From the NCBI GenBank assembly GCA_965230375.1, contig CBDDKU010000028.1, forward strand, positions 1 to 64,000: 64,000 nt of DNA, given 5' to 3'. Numbering within the stretch: the first letter of the stretch is position 1; every line of letters begins with the position of its first letter. Origin of the DNA: CBDDKU01 sp965230375. Its GTDB lineage: Bacteria; Bacteroidota; Bacteroidia; Flavobacteriales_D; Cryomorphaceae. This document shows positions 53,938 through 62,220 of the stretch, piece by piece. A program made the position numbers and the translations under genes. The notes below the pieces were generated by a model. The model was not told the origin of the DNA and made no database searches. It saw nothing but the letters and a program-made list of their open reading frames with translations.

Positions 53938-55551
53938 TTAAGCGTCCGCGTTTACTTTTGGCGCTGCAGCAATGATTTCTTCCGAACACCCTTCTTCAAA
54001 CTTCGCGAAGTTATTCACGAATTTCGCCGCCAACTCATTGGCTTTTGTGTCGTAGGCATCTTTATCAGCCCAAGTGTTCTTCGGATTTAAAATCTCATCT
54101 GGTACGTCCGGACAAGTCGTTGGCATTGCCAATCCAAAAATCTCGTGATTTTCGAATTCAACGTTGTCTAGCTTTCCTTCCATTGCAGCGTGAATCATGG
54201 CTCGAGTGTACTTAAGCTTGATTCGGCTACCGGTTCCGTAGGCTCCACCAGACCAGCCGGTGTTGATCAACCACACATTGGCGTTGTTTGCCTTCATTTT
54301 CTCAGCTAGCATCTCAGCATAAACTCCTGGGTGAAGTGGCATAAATGGCGCGCCGAAACAAGCAGAGAACGCAGTTTGTGGCTCCGTTACACCAGCTTCT
54401 GTACCCGCTACCTTGGCCGTATAACCTGAGATAAAGTGATATGAAGCCTGACCTGGCGTAAGTTTAGAGATTGGAGGCAACACACCAAATGCATCAGCAG
54501 TCAAAAAGAATACATTCTTTGGGTTTCCACCGCGAGAAGGAGATACAGCGTTGTCAATATGCTCAATTGGGTAACTTACTCTTGTGTTTTCAGTTTTCTT
54601 ACCGTCAGTGTAGTCGGGCTCTGAAGTATCTGCGTCGAATACGATGTTTTCAAGCATCGCTCCAAATTTGATCGCGTTAAAGATTTGTGGCTCTTGCTCT
54701 TCTGTCAAGTTGATGCATTTCGCGTAGCATCCACCTTCGAAGTTAAAGACTCCATCGTCTGCCCATCCGTGCTCGTCATCTCCGATCAATCCTCTTTCTG
54801 GATCAGAAGACAAGGTTGTTTTTCCAGTACCAGACAATCCAAAGAAAATAGCTGTGTCGCCATCTTTTCCAATGTTTGCCGAACAGTGCATTGAAAGCAC
54901 ATTCTTCTGGTGCGGAAGTACGAAGTTGAGTACGCTGAAGATTCCTTTTTTGATTTCTCCAGTATAACCTGTACCACCAACAATGGCCATTTTACGGGTG
55001 AAATTCAGAATGGCAAAATTGTGCTGACGGGTACCGTCAATTTCAGGATCTGCCATAAAACCCGGTGCGCAAACTACGGTCCACTCAGGGTCGTTGTTCA
55101 GGATTTCTTCTTTCGAAAGACGCTGAAACATATTGTTTGCGAATAAATTGCTCCAAGGGAGCTCTGTAACTACGCGCAAATTCATTCTGTGGTCTTCGTG
55201 ATCGCAAACTGCAGCATCGCGAACATAGATTTCTCTATTGCTCAAGTATGCACACATGCGGTCGTAGAGCTTGTCAAATTTCTCTGCTGAGAATTTGATA
55301 TTGATGTCACCCCACCATACGGCATCACGTGTAATGTCGTCTTCAACAATAAAGCGGTCTTTTGGGGAACGCCCGGTGAACTCACCTGTGTCAACTGCTA
55401 AAGCTCCTGTATGAGACAGCGCACCTAACCCTTGTGCAACTGTTTCTTCAATTAATTCTGCTGGACTTAAATTCCAAAAGGCTGCTGCCACATGCTTTAA
55501 GCCGATTTTTTCTAGATCGTTATTTTCTGGAACGATACCGAAATGATTCAT
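53938..55551 (-). CDS. pckA: Phosphoenolpyruvate carboxykinase (ATP)
   Basis: This 537-residue enzyme converts oxaloacetate and ATP to PEP, CO2 and ADP in gluconeogenesis. The P-loop is GLSGTGKTTLSSD, followed by the kinase-2 IGDDEHGW segment. FTGRSPKDRFIVED is the substrate motif, GNPKNVFFLTADAFGVLPP lies in the middle, and GWSGGAYGTGSRI nears the C-terminus. Its length and motifs match the ATP-dependent family. A TAnnTTTG box lies 34 bases upstream. Confidence 0.97.
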   Translation of the reverse strand: MNHFGIVPENNDLEKIGLKHVAAAFWNLSPAELIEETVAQGLGALSHTGALAVDTGEFTGRSPKDRFIVEDDITRDAVWWGDINIKFSAEKFDKLYDRMCAYLSNREIYVRDAAVCDHEDHRMNLRVVTELPWSNLFANNMFQRLSKEEILNNDPEWTVVCAPGFMADPEIDGTRQHNFAILNFTRKMAIVGGTGYTGEIKKGIFSVLNFVLPHQKNVLSMHCSANIGKDGDTAIFFGLSGTGKTTLSSDPERGLIGDDEHGWADDGVFNFEGGCYAKCINLTEEQEPQIFNAIKFGAMLENIVFDADTSEPDYTDGKKTENTRVSYPIEHIDNAVSPSRGGNPKNVFFLTADAFGVLPPISKLTPGQASYHFISGYTAKVAGTEAGVTEPQTAFSACFGAPFMPLHPGVYAEMLAEKMKANNANVWLINTGWSGGAYGTGSRIKLKYTRAMIHAAMEGKLDNVEFENHEIFGLAMPTTCPDVPDEILNPKNTWADKDAYDTKANELAAKFVNNFAKFEEGCSEEIIAAAPKVNADA

Positions 55552-55584
55552 TATTTATGGTTTAGGATCATTGAATTAAGGATG

Positions 55585-55592
55585 CAAAGTTA
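55585..55592 (-). promoter_or_regulatory. Bacteroidota -7 box (TAACTTTG) before pckA
   Basis: An exact TAnnTTTG match ends 33 bases before the pckA ATG, leaving an ordinary short leader. A TTTGCC some 25 bases further upstream is the nearest -33 candidate but is too far. Confidence 0.5.
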
Positions 55593-55707
55593 AGGCTTTT
55601 TCTGCCAGATGGTAGGGCAAAATATCCCTAAAAATCGACATTCCAGTAAAACCAAGTCTCTGACTCACAGCTTATAAACGCTGTTGTTGAGAATTTATTG
55701 AAAGTGT

Positions 55708-56115
55708 TTAATTGACACTTTTATGTCTTAAGACAGAAAGGCCGAGAAGAAACCAACCTGCGATAAGGAGTAATCCACCCATGGGGGTAATGGGGCCAAG
55801 AATAGAAGCGGCAGAATCAATCCCTAGAATAGACCGGCACGAAAGCAAGTAGATGGAGAATGAAAAGAAAACTATGCCCAATACGAAAAGTAGTGTGATG
55901 GACTTTTGTGCTCTCTCGCTGATGAACTGGCTTCCTGAACTCAGAATAAAAAGAAGTGCCAGGCTGTGCCAGACTTGGTATCGCACACCCGTTTTAAACG
56001 AGTCGAGTTGATTTGGCTCCAAAACTCCTTCGAGGGCGTGAGCTCCAAGAGCTCCAAGAATGACGGCCATAGCCATGGAAAAGGCTGAAATGGCGAGAAA
56101 GGCTTTTTTGTTCAT
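55708..56115 (-). CDS. DUF423 membrane protein
   Basis: This 135-residue protein has four membrane helices and the DUF423 signatures GALGAHALEG near residue 20 and FKTGVRYQVWHSLALLFI. The last helix pair contains GPITPMGGLLLIAGWFLLGL. The function is unknown. A TACTTTTG box ends 4 bases before its ATG, and the T-tract of the preceding terminator overlaps that box. Confidence 0.9.
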   Translation of the reverse strand: MNKKAFLAISAFSMAMAVILGALGAHALEGVLEPNQLDSFKTGVRYQVWHSLALLFILSSGSQFISERAQKSITLLFVLGIVFFSFSIYLLSCRSILGIDSAASILGPITPMGGLLLIAGWFLLGLSVLRHKSVN

Positions 56116-56119
56116 ACAT

Positions 56120-56127
56120 CAAAAGTA
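56120..56127 (-). promoter_or_regulatory. Bacteroidota -7 box (TACTTTTG) at the DUF423 start
   Basis: An exact TAnnTTTG match ends 4 bases before the ATG at 56115, which predicts a leaderless transcript. It overlaps the T-tract of the terminator just upstream, so the promoter restarts transcription where the previous unit ends. Confidence 0.5.
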
Positions 56128-56157
56128 AAAAGGCCCGAAGGATTTCCTTCGGGCCTA
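56123..56157 (-). terminator. Rho-independent terminator after the CsgG/LPP20 operon
   Basis: A 12-bp GC-rich stem (AGGCCCGAAGGA/TCCTTCGGGCCT around 56131-56157) is followed by TTTTT on the minus strand. It lies 22 bp after the stop of the 56179 gene and marks the end of the lipoprotein operon. Confidence 0.85.
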
Positions 56158-56178
56158 TCAAATATATTGTGGTTCGGA

Positions 56179-56775
56179 TTAGTTCTCGTCGCGGAGCTTT
56201 TCCATTTCTTTTTCAAATGTCTCTTTGAACTTCTCGTAGTCGTAGTCGATTTTCAAACGCTCGTCTTCACCCAGACGCTCGTTCATTTTTGTCAACATAT
56301 CTTGTCCACTTAGTTCGAGAGCTACATAGTACTTGAAGTTTCCAGTCTCAGTCACTTTCACCACTTTCTGGCAGATCGTTTTTGTACCCTTCAGCTCTTG
56401 ATCGATTACTTCTCTCGTCAATCCTTCGAATCGCTCTTCCACTTCTTCCACATTGTTGAATTCGCGTGAGTTCACGTAGTTGTCAATTGTTCCTTTGATC
56501 GTTGTGTTAACCGCAGATGCTAAATCGGCACGCGCGTTGGAGAATGCTTTTTTCTTGGCCGTTGCCTGATCCATACTTTCACCAATTCCATTGGCTCTGA
56601 AGAATTTGTTGTTGCTGAAATAATCAGGTCCTGAGCAGTACTCTTCGATGAGAACTTCTCCAGCTGGCGGAGCTTGCAGGTCTTTCTTTTTACACGATAC
56701 AGCTACCATGGCTACACCTGCTACGATTAGTGCCATCCGGCCCATTTTTTTTGTTGAGGTTAGATCAAATTTCAT
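56179..56775 (-). CDS. LPP20-like lipoprotein, third gene of the CsgG operon
   Basis: This 198-residue protein has a lipobox VAVSC (Cys28; the start may be the internal ATG at Met11). The middle has the LPP20 pattern: GIGESMDQATAKKKAFSNAR followed by ADLASAVNTTI. A C-terminal stretch of about 40 residues is highly charged (EKFKETFEKEMEKLRDEN) and probably helical. It follows the LPP20-like gene by 57 bp and precedes a strong terminator. LPP20-domain lipoproteins include the Vibrio flagellar ring protein FlgP. No function is known here. Confidence 0.75.
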   Translation of the reverse strand: MKFDLTSTKKMGRMALIVAGVAMVAVSCKKKDLQAPPAGEVLIEEYCSGPDYFSNNKFFRANGIGESMDQATAKKKAFSNARADLASAVNTTIKGTIDNYVNSREFNNVEEVEERFEGLTREVIDQELKGTKTICQKVVKVTETGNFKYYVALELSGQDMLTKMNERLGEDERLKIDYDYEKFKETFEKEMEKLRDEN

Positions 56776-56832
56776 ATCCGTTGTTTTTACGTGAATGTGT
56801 TTTCAGAAATTGTGCCAAAAACGTATTGGCGG

Positions 56833-58206
56833 TCAATATAAGTGGTTTTTTAATTTCGAAACGATCTCAAAATCAATATTTTTTGACAAACTGTTGTAGG
56901 CTTTCATTTCGGCTTTTTCGACGTCTACATCTACACCTTTCACACCTGTATTTGCTATTGTCATCTTAGAGTCACCTGTGTGAATATCGATTACTTCAAT
57001 TTCATAATCGAGGTATACAACGACAAAATCGTACGCAGAGTTACCTGGTCTGGTATCTGATTTTACTAGCAGTGTTACATCCGCTTTCGATACTTGATCA
57101 ACAATATGAACTCCCTTTGCCGAAAGCGAGGCTTTCAAGGCGTTTGAAAGCACTGTGTTCGCAGCTTTTTTACCCTGACTCATCTCCGAACTCTTGATGA
57201 ATGTCGCTGCTGGAATATACCCGATATCATCCGTGTAAGTAGCCGGGTTGAGATCGTCGATTATCCGCTTTAGGAATAAGTCAGAATAAAATGGAGCAAA
57301 GAGCTGGTCTTTGTCGATGTTGACTTTCAGTTTCATCTCGCCCCTTGATTTGGCGTCTGGCATGCGAATATCGACCGTTCCATCAGTGAGCGTCTCAATT
57401 CGTCCACTGGTCTTGCCGTCATCGGTATCGTACTCGTATCGTAGAGGTACATTACTGAACTTTAGATCTTCTCTATCTCGCGGACTTGCAACTACTGATC
57501 TGGATGGAATAAAACCGTTGTAATATGTGCGCTGCCCTCCGCCGTTGAACCCCAAGTGTGTATTGGATATCAGATCAACGAGGTTTGAGTAAAGTGAATT
57601 ATCCAGTTGGATATCATTGCCTTGGTAGTTTACAATATTCTCTTCACTCCAGAACTTCTCCAGGGCTTGAAGCCCTTTCATATAGAAGTGAACCCCTTGT
57701 GAGAATGACCCAGACTCTATTGCGCTTAGCCCCTTGTCGTAGAAGTCTAGAGCCGCAGTTTGAGCTTCTTTTTTGCGCAAAGCCACTTGTCGGGCGTATT
57801 CAGCTTTATCTAAGCGATAGTATGTGTAGTAGGTTTTTCCATCCTGATAAGAATCAACCAATTCGAAGCCTTCGAGATCCAGATTTGAACGCGCCTGAAT
57901 CGTCTCTTTATACTCTTGCTCAAATTTGTTTGTTCTCTCTAGTGTGTAGAGCAAGGAATTTGAATTGACATTTACTTTTATCTCAGAAGCTAGGTCACTC
58001 AAGGCGTTCTCCTTGGCTGTTTTCATATACTGGGTGCCCGATGTAATTGGTGCCGAGCCCACACCAACGTAGTATCCACTGGACATAGGACGGTCAACCA
58101 CCCAAGATGGGGCAGGAGCGACCACAACTGGTTCTTCTTTGGCAAGTTGCTTTTGACTCGAACACCCAAGTAATACGAGAGTAAAAAGAATAGAAACTAA
58201 TCTCAT
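56833..58206 (-). CDS. LPP20-like lipoprotein, second gene of the CsgG operon
   Basis: This 457-residue protein has a lipoprotein signal with Cys15 (LVLLGC). Residues about 40-140 show the LPP20 pattern: GYYVGVGSAPITSGTQYMKTAKENALSDLASEI and later YYTYYRLDKAEYARQVA. The rest is mixed alpha/beta and ends in a domain with AANTVLSNALKASLSAKGVH. It overlaps the CsgG-like gene by 4 bp, so both are made together. Outer-membrane or periplasmic localisation is inferred from the signal. Confidence 0.8.
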   Translation of the reverse strand: MRLVSILFTLVLLGCSSQKQLAKEEPVVVAPAPSWVVDRPMSSGYYVGVGSAPITSGTQYMKTAKENALSDLASEIKVNVNSNSLLYTLERTNKFEQEYKETIQARSNLDLEGFELVDSYQDGKTYYTYYRLDKAEYARQVALRKKEAQTAALDFYDKGLSAIESGSFSQGVHFYMKGLQALEKFWSEENIVNYQGNDIQLDNSLYSNLVDLISNTHLGFNGGGQRTYYNGFIPSRSVVASPRDREDLKFSNVPLRYEYDTDDGKTSGRIETLTDGTVDIRMPDAKSRGEMKLKVNIDKDQLFAPFYSDLFLKRIIDDLNPATYTDDIGYIPAATFIKSSEMSQGKKAANTVLSNALKASLSAKGVHIVDQVSKADVTLLVKSDTRPGNSAYDFVVVYLDYEIEVIDIHTGDSKMTIANTGVKGVDVDVEKAEMKAYNSLSKNIDFEIVSKLKNHLY

Positions 58207-59498
58207 AAGTTGTCAAGGTGTGACTCGATATCGCGCGCGAGTTGGTTGGAAATGGATTGATAACCTTCGTTAGACAGCTGATCAATACTTTTCAAATTCC
58301 TGTTTGAACGAATCAGATTCTGAAGTTGGTTCCGGTCACTTCTGGAAGTGAGCACACCTTCCGATCCCCCTGGAAACAACTTGTTTGCTTCTCCATCATA
58401 GGTGGCGTAGTTCACGCTTGACTCCAGGTTTTTCTCAACGACTTGAGAAAACAATACTTCACCAGATTCGAGTGAGACGCATTTATACTGAAAAGAGATG
58501 GACACCTTGTTCTGGCCTTGATAGGTTTTATATTTCACAGGTTTATAACGCGTCTCGTAATAGGTGCGATCATTCTCTCGGTCGTATTTTTTAACCTGAA
58601 AACTTTCGTAGCCACGCTTTTCTTCCATTCGCAGCCTTCCTTTCGTGGGGGTGTAGGAGAGAACGGTTCCAGTAATCATGATTTTTGCTCCCAAAAGGTT
58701 TCCAGCTTCGGCAGCTGTTTCTTCATCCACGACACCACTCATCCCGAGCCTTTGCTCAGCCAATATTGCATCCATTTGCGCTCGATCTACCACTTTCAAA
58801 AAGGGATTGTCGATGCTCGCTAAATCTGTAATTACATAGGCGTTGACCCGCTTTTCGATGTCCTTTTTTCCACTTGCATTTTCAAACGGGGAAACTGCAA
58901 TGGGGTATTTTCCTTTCACCAGACAGTTGGATCTAAACGTGTAAACGTCTTTATATGTCTCGTCGATACTATAAACCTTATCAAATTCGTAATAAGCCTT
59001 TCGGTACATTCCCTTTTCAAAGAGCTCTTTTCCTTCAAGGTAATGCGGCTCATTCAGAGCGGTATTCAGAAGGTCGGCGGCATCTTTATACGACTTTTCC
59101 AGAGAAATTAACTCTTTTAGGTTTCGCTCTGCTTCAGAGTAGTTTTTATCGTCGAGGAATCGCTTGCCTTCTCGATATAAGTGGTCGGCGTACACCAATT
59201 TGGCTTCTTCAAAATCGTCGGCCATATATGACGGTGACTCAAGCTTCACACCAACACCTTCTAATTTGAGTTTATAATCAAGGGCATCTTTGTAGGCGTA
59301 TACTGCTTGTTTGTGTTCGTCCATAGCCTTGGCCTTGGTAAACACATCGAGTTTTTCGTCGTATACACGCTGGCCCGTATTTGTCAAACCCAACTTTGCA
59401 TCAATGTTGTCACGCTTTCTGAGTAGGGCATTGTAGTAGTAAAGCGCTGCTTCAGAGTACATACCCGCTTCGAGAAGTTGGTCGGCTTTTTTTGTCAT
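58203..59498 (-). CDS. CsgG-like lipoprotein with TPR-like N-terminal part
   Basis: This 431-residue frame begins at ATG 59498, but the same frame continues upstream into a perfect lipoprotein signal (ILPALILGLALVIGGC, Cys codon at 59516-59514), so the true N-terminus is about 20-25 residues longer. No ATG, GTG or TTG is found before a stop at 59622, so the start is a rare codon or is hidden by a sequence error. Residues about 1-190 look helical and TPR-like. Then comes the CsgG domain: YPIAVSPFENASGKKDIEKR, LKVVDRAQMDAILAEQRLGM and EAGNLLGAKIMITGTVL. CsgG-family lipoproteins form outer-membrane pores or rings. Confidence 0.85.
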   Translation of the reverse strand: MTKKADQLLEAGMYSEAALYYYNALLRKRDNIDAKLGLTNTGQRVYDEKLDVFTKAKAMDEHKQAVYAYKDALDYKLKLEGVGVKLESPSYMADDFEEAKLVYADHLYREGKRFLDDKNYSEAERNLKELISLEKSYKDAADLLNTALNEPHYLEGKELFEKGMYRKAYYEFDKVYSIDETYKDVYTFRSNCLVKGKYPIAVSPFENASGKKDIEKRVNAYVITDLASIDNPFLKVVDRAQMDAILAEQRLGMSGVVDEETAAEAGNLLGAKIMITGTVLSYTPTKGRLRMEEKRGYESFQVKKYDRENDRTYYETRYKPVKYKTYQGQNKVSISFQYKCVSLESGEVLFSQVVEKNLESSVNYATYDGEANKLFPGGSEGVLTSRSDRNQLQNLIRSNRNLKSIDQLSNEGYQSISNQLARDIESHLDNL

Positions 59499-59823
59499 CT
59501 TCTTAGAACCAGAACACCCTCCAATAACGAGGGCAAGCCCTAAGATTAAGGCTGGAAGAATTCGAGATAAAAGTTGTCGATATGGCTGAATCGAAGTTTC
59601 GATAGTGATTCGTTTTGGTTTCTAATTGGTTGATAAATGTAGCACATCACAGGAATCAAACCCGAACTCTATAAAGTTTTTTCATTCTGACCATGGTGCA
59701 TGAACAAAGAGATTACAATGCTTGTGCCAAACTAGGAGATCAATATTCTGTGGAAAAGAAATTAGTCGATCTCTTGCGTCAAGCTTTTTCATAGTGATAA
59801 CTTCGCTGGCAATTTTGATTGAT
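59499..59823. other. 325-bp gap holding the unannotated CsgG signal peptide
   Basis: The first 120 bases belong to the lipoprotein signal of the CsgG-like gene. A 33-codon plus-strand frame at 59693-59794 (MVHEQRDYNACAKL) has no further support. Nothing else is visible before the dehydrogenase start at 59824. Confidence 0.5.
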
Positions 59824-61188
59824 ATGAAGAACATTCTCGTAATCGGAGCGGGTAGATCAGCAGTTTCGCTAATCGACTATCTCTTGGATAATGCCGAAAA
59901 AGAAAACTGGAAAATTACGGTAGCAGAAGCCAATGTTGCTGGAGCTAAAGCTCTTGTAGGTGACTCTGCTTTTGCAACTGTGGTAGGTCTGGATGCTCGA
60001 AATGCCGATGAGAGAGCCAACTTGATCGAATCGCACGATTTGATCATCTCGATGCTTCCCGCATTTCTTCATATTGATGTAGCCAAAGATTGTCTCCGGC
60101 TTAAGAAGAATCTGATCACCCCAAGTTATATCAGCCCTGAAATGAAGGAGCTGGCTCCTGAAGTGGAAGCTGTTGGCTTGACCTTTCTCAATGAACTGGG
60201 AGTTGACCCGGGAATCGATCACATGTCGGCGATGCGATTGCTCGATGAGCTGCGCAAGGATGGCTCCGAGATCACCAATTTTGAGAGCTTTACTGGTGGA
60301 CTTGTGGCTCCGGAAAGCGATGACAATCCTTGGAACTACAAGTTTACTTGGAATCCACGTAACGTCGTTTTGGCCTGTCAGGGTGGGGCGGTTCAATTTC
60401 GCCACAACGGGCGTTTCAAATACATTCCTTATCAGAAAGTTTTCCGAAGAACGGAGATTATTGATATCCCGGGCTATGGGAAATTTGAAGGATATGCCAA
60501 CAGAGACTCGCTCAAGTACCGCGAGCTTTATGGCTTGATGGATGTGCCAACGATTTACCGAGGTACGCTCAGGAGAGTGGGCTTCTGCCGCGCTTGGGAC
60601 ACCTTTGTTCAGCTTGGGATGACAGATGACTCGTATATCATGGAAGAAAGCATGAATATGACTCACCGTCAATTTGTAAACTGCTTCCTTCCTTATAGCG
60701 TACACGACACCGTTGAGCTCAAGCTTATGCATTACATGAAGTTTGATCAGGACGATACGATCATGGACAAGCTCGAGTGGCTTGATCTGTTTAAAGATGA
60801 GCCAATCGGGTTGGATAAACCATCTACTCCTGCCCAAATTTTACAGCGTATACTTGAGAAAAAGTGGACGCTGAACCCAGGAGACAAGGATATGATTGTG
60901 ATGTGGCACCGAATCTGTGCGAAATCTGATGGAGAAGAGCACGAGCGCGAAATTCATTCAAGTCTGGTAGTGATTGGTGATGACGAACCACGTACAGCCA
61001 TGGCCAAGACTGTTGGACTTCCTGTGGCGATTGCTGCGAAGCTATTGCTCTCTGGAAAGATAGATCGCAAAGGGATTCACGCGCCGATGTATCCAGATCT
61101 TTACAACCCTATTCTAGATGAGCTCGAAGAAAACGGAATCAAATTCGTAGAGCGGGAAATTCCTGTGGAAGAGCAGCGGCCGAGGTGA
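59824..61188 (+). CDS. Saccharopine dehydrogenase family protein
   Basis: This 454-residue NAD(P)-dependent enzyme family acts on saccharopine or related iminodiacids in lysine metabolism. The N-terminus has a Rossmann motif MKNILVIGAGRSAVSLIDYL, then ISMLPAFLHIDVAKDC and TPSYISPEMKEL. The saccharopine reductase-type domain contains FLNELGVDPGIDHMSAMRLL and the NPWNYKFTWNPRNV segment. The start is the ATG at 59824; an upstream frame would add 34 residues without family support. Substrate direction cannot be read from the sequence. Confidence 0.88.
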   Translation: MKNILVIGAGRSAVSLIDYLLDNAEKENWKITVAEANVAGAKALVGDSAFATVVGLDARNADERANLIESHDLIISMLPAFLHIDVAKDCLRLKKNLITPSYISPEMKELAPEVEAVGLTFLNELGVDPGIDHMSAMRLLDELRKDGSEITNFESFTGGLVAPESDDNPWNYKFTWNPRNVVLACQGGAVQFRHNGRFKYIPYQKVFRRTEIIDIPGYGKFEGYANRDSLKYRELYGLMDVPTIYRGTLRRVGFCRAWDTFVQLGMTDDSYIMEESMNMTHRQFVNCFLPYSVHDTVELKLMHYMKFDQDDTIMDKLEWLDLFKDEPIGLDKPSTPAQILQRILEKKWTLNPGDKDMIVMWHRICAKSDGEEHEREIHSSLVVIGDDEPRTAMAKTVGLPVAIAAKLLLSGKIDRKGIHAPMYPDLYNPILDELEENGIKFVEREIPVEEQRPR

Positions 61189-61283
61189 TTGCTTTCGATG
61201 CGATTTGTGATCGAGTAGGTGTATACGGCTCCTAAAGTCGAAAGTGAGAAACGAAAAACGCAAAATAGTTGATTCGCATATTT

Positions 61284-61316
61284 CACCAACTACCAACTAC
61301 CAACTACCACCATCAC
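61284..61316. repeat. ACCAACT heptamer tract
   Basis: About three units of ACCAACT are repeated in tandem just after the dehydrogenase and abutting the end of the lipoprotein gene. Looser CTAC-rich tracts of the same flavour lie at 36471-36497, 38215-38262 and 47630-47655. Confidence 0.6.
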
Positions 61317-62110
61317 GGAAGTGCGATCGACTGAATAGCTCCCACATTTAGCGAAGTATTCGGGAAAACGGGCAGACCCGTGTCAGGATCTGTGTCGTTG
61401 TAGTCAAAGTTGGCATCGCCATACAGCGCACAGTAGATCACATCACCTGATTGAACACCAAACGCATTAAACCAGACATCCGGGAATTCGATCACGAAAT
61501 CAGCATCAGTCGTTGCATAAAATCGCTGGTCGATAAAGTTTGACTTCGAAACCATCTCATCGGTTCCCATAAAGATTCTATATCCTTTGCTTTGCCCTGT
61601 TGGCGGTGGTGGCGGATTCATGGTTCCTGTTACCAGTAGGTTGTATACTGTATCGATCACCATTCCAGTACCGTCGGTAATTTCAGTGATGTCAAGATCC
61701 ATCTCGACGTTTAGGAAAGATGTTACCGGAAGTTTGGTAAGCGTTACGGTCGGTAGTCGCTGAGCACCATTGTATACTGGGAACTCAGGGTTGGTATCAC
61801 TTACTTTCAAATCTTTAGCGTAAACTGTCCCATAGCCAGCTTTTGTATAAGTACCTGTGTAGGTACCCACCGGTGCGCCACTCAATTGGTACTTTCCTAA
61901 TACATCGGCCGCTAGACCAAATTCTTGAAAGCCCACTCTCAAGTCAACTGATACGCCATCTCTTTCGTCGTAAAGCGGTTGTTGAAACTCGTTTTGAACG
62001 AGAACACTTCCTTCAATCACAACAACATCAGAGAAATCGCTTTCATCGTCGTCATTACAACCCCAGATAACAGCACAACTCAAACAAAGAAAAAGAGATA
62101 ATTTCTTCAT
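61313..62110 (-). CDS. Lipoprotein with carboxypeptidase-like domain, unknown function
   Basis: This 265-residue protein has a lipoprotein signal with Cys18 (CAVIWGC) followed by an acidic linker (NDDDESDFSD). A carboxypeptidase regulatory-like fold fills residues about 30-130 (VIEGSVLVQNEFQQPLYDE, LGKYQLSGAPVGTYTGTYTK). A second beta-rich domain has a PPPPPT linker. No catalytic motif is visible. It is the only gene of its transcript in view and ends on the heptamer tract. Confidence 0.7.
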   Translation of the reverse strand: MKKLSLFLCLSCAVIWGCNDDDESDFSDVVVIEGSVLVQNEFQQPLYDERDGVSVDLRVGFQEFGLAADVLGKYQLSGAPVGTYTGTYTKAGYGTVYAKDLKVSDTNPEFPVYNGAQRLPTVTLTKLPVTSFLNVEMDLDITEITDGTGMVIDTVYNLLVTGTMNPPPPPTGQSKGYRIFMGTDEMVSKSNFIDQRFYATTDADFVIEFPDVWFNAFGVQSGDVIYCALYGDANFDYNDTDPDTGLPVFPNTSLNVGAIQSIALP

Positions 62111-62220
62111 GGACTCTATGGATAGTGTTTACCGAATTTTCCGCAAGATAAAATAATTCTCATGATCCGTGTTAATCAGGTTTTAACGGATAATAAGAAT
62201 GGTATCTTAATAATTTGAAA

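Noticed and set aside
59693..59794. 33-codon plus-strand frame before the dehydrogenase
   Set aside because: There is no conserved motif, promoter or coupling to support it.
59869..60837. 322-codon minus-strand frame
   Set aside because: It lies entirely antisense to the dehydrogenase, whose family motifs are clear.
61284..61316. Possible CRISPR repeats
   Set aside because: Units are 7 bp in uninterrupted tandem with no spacers.
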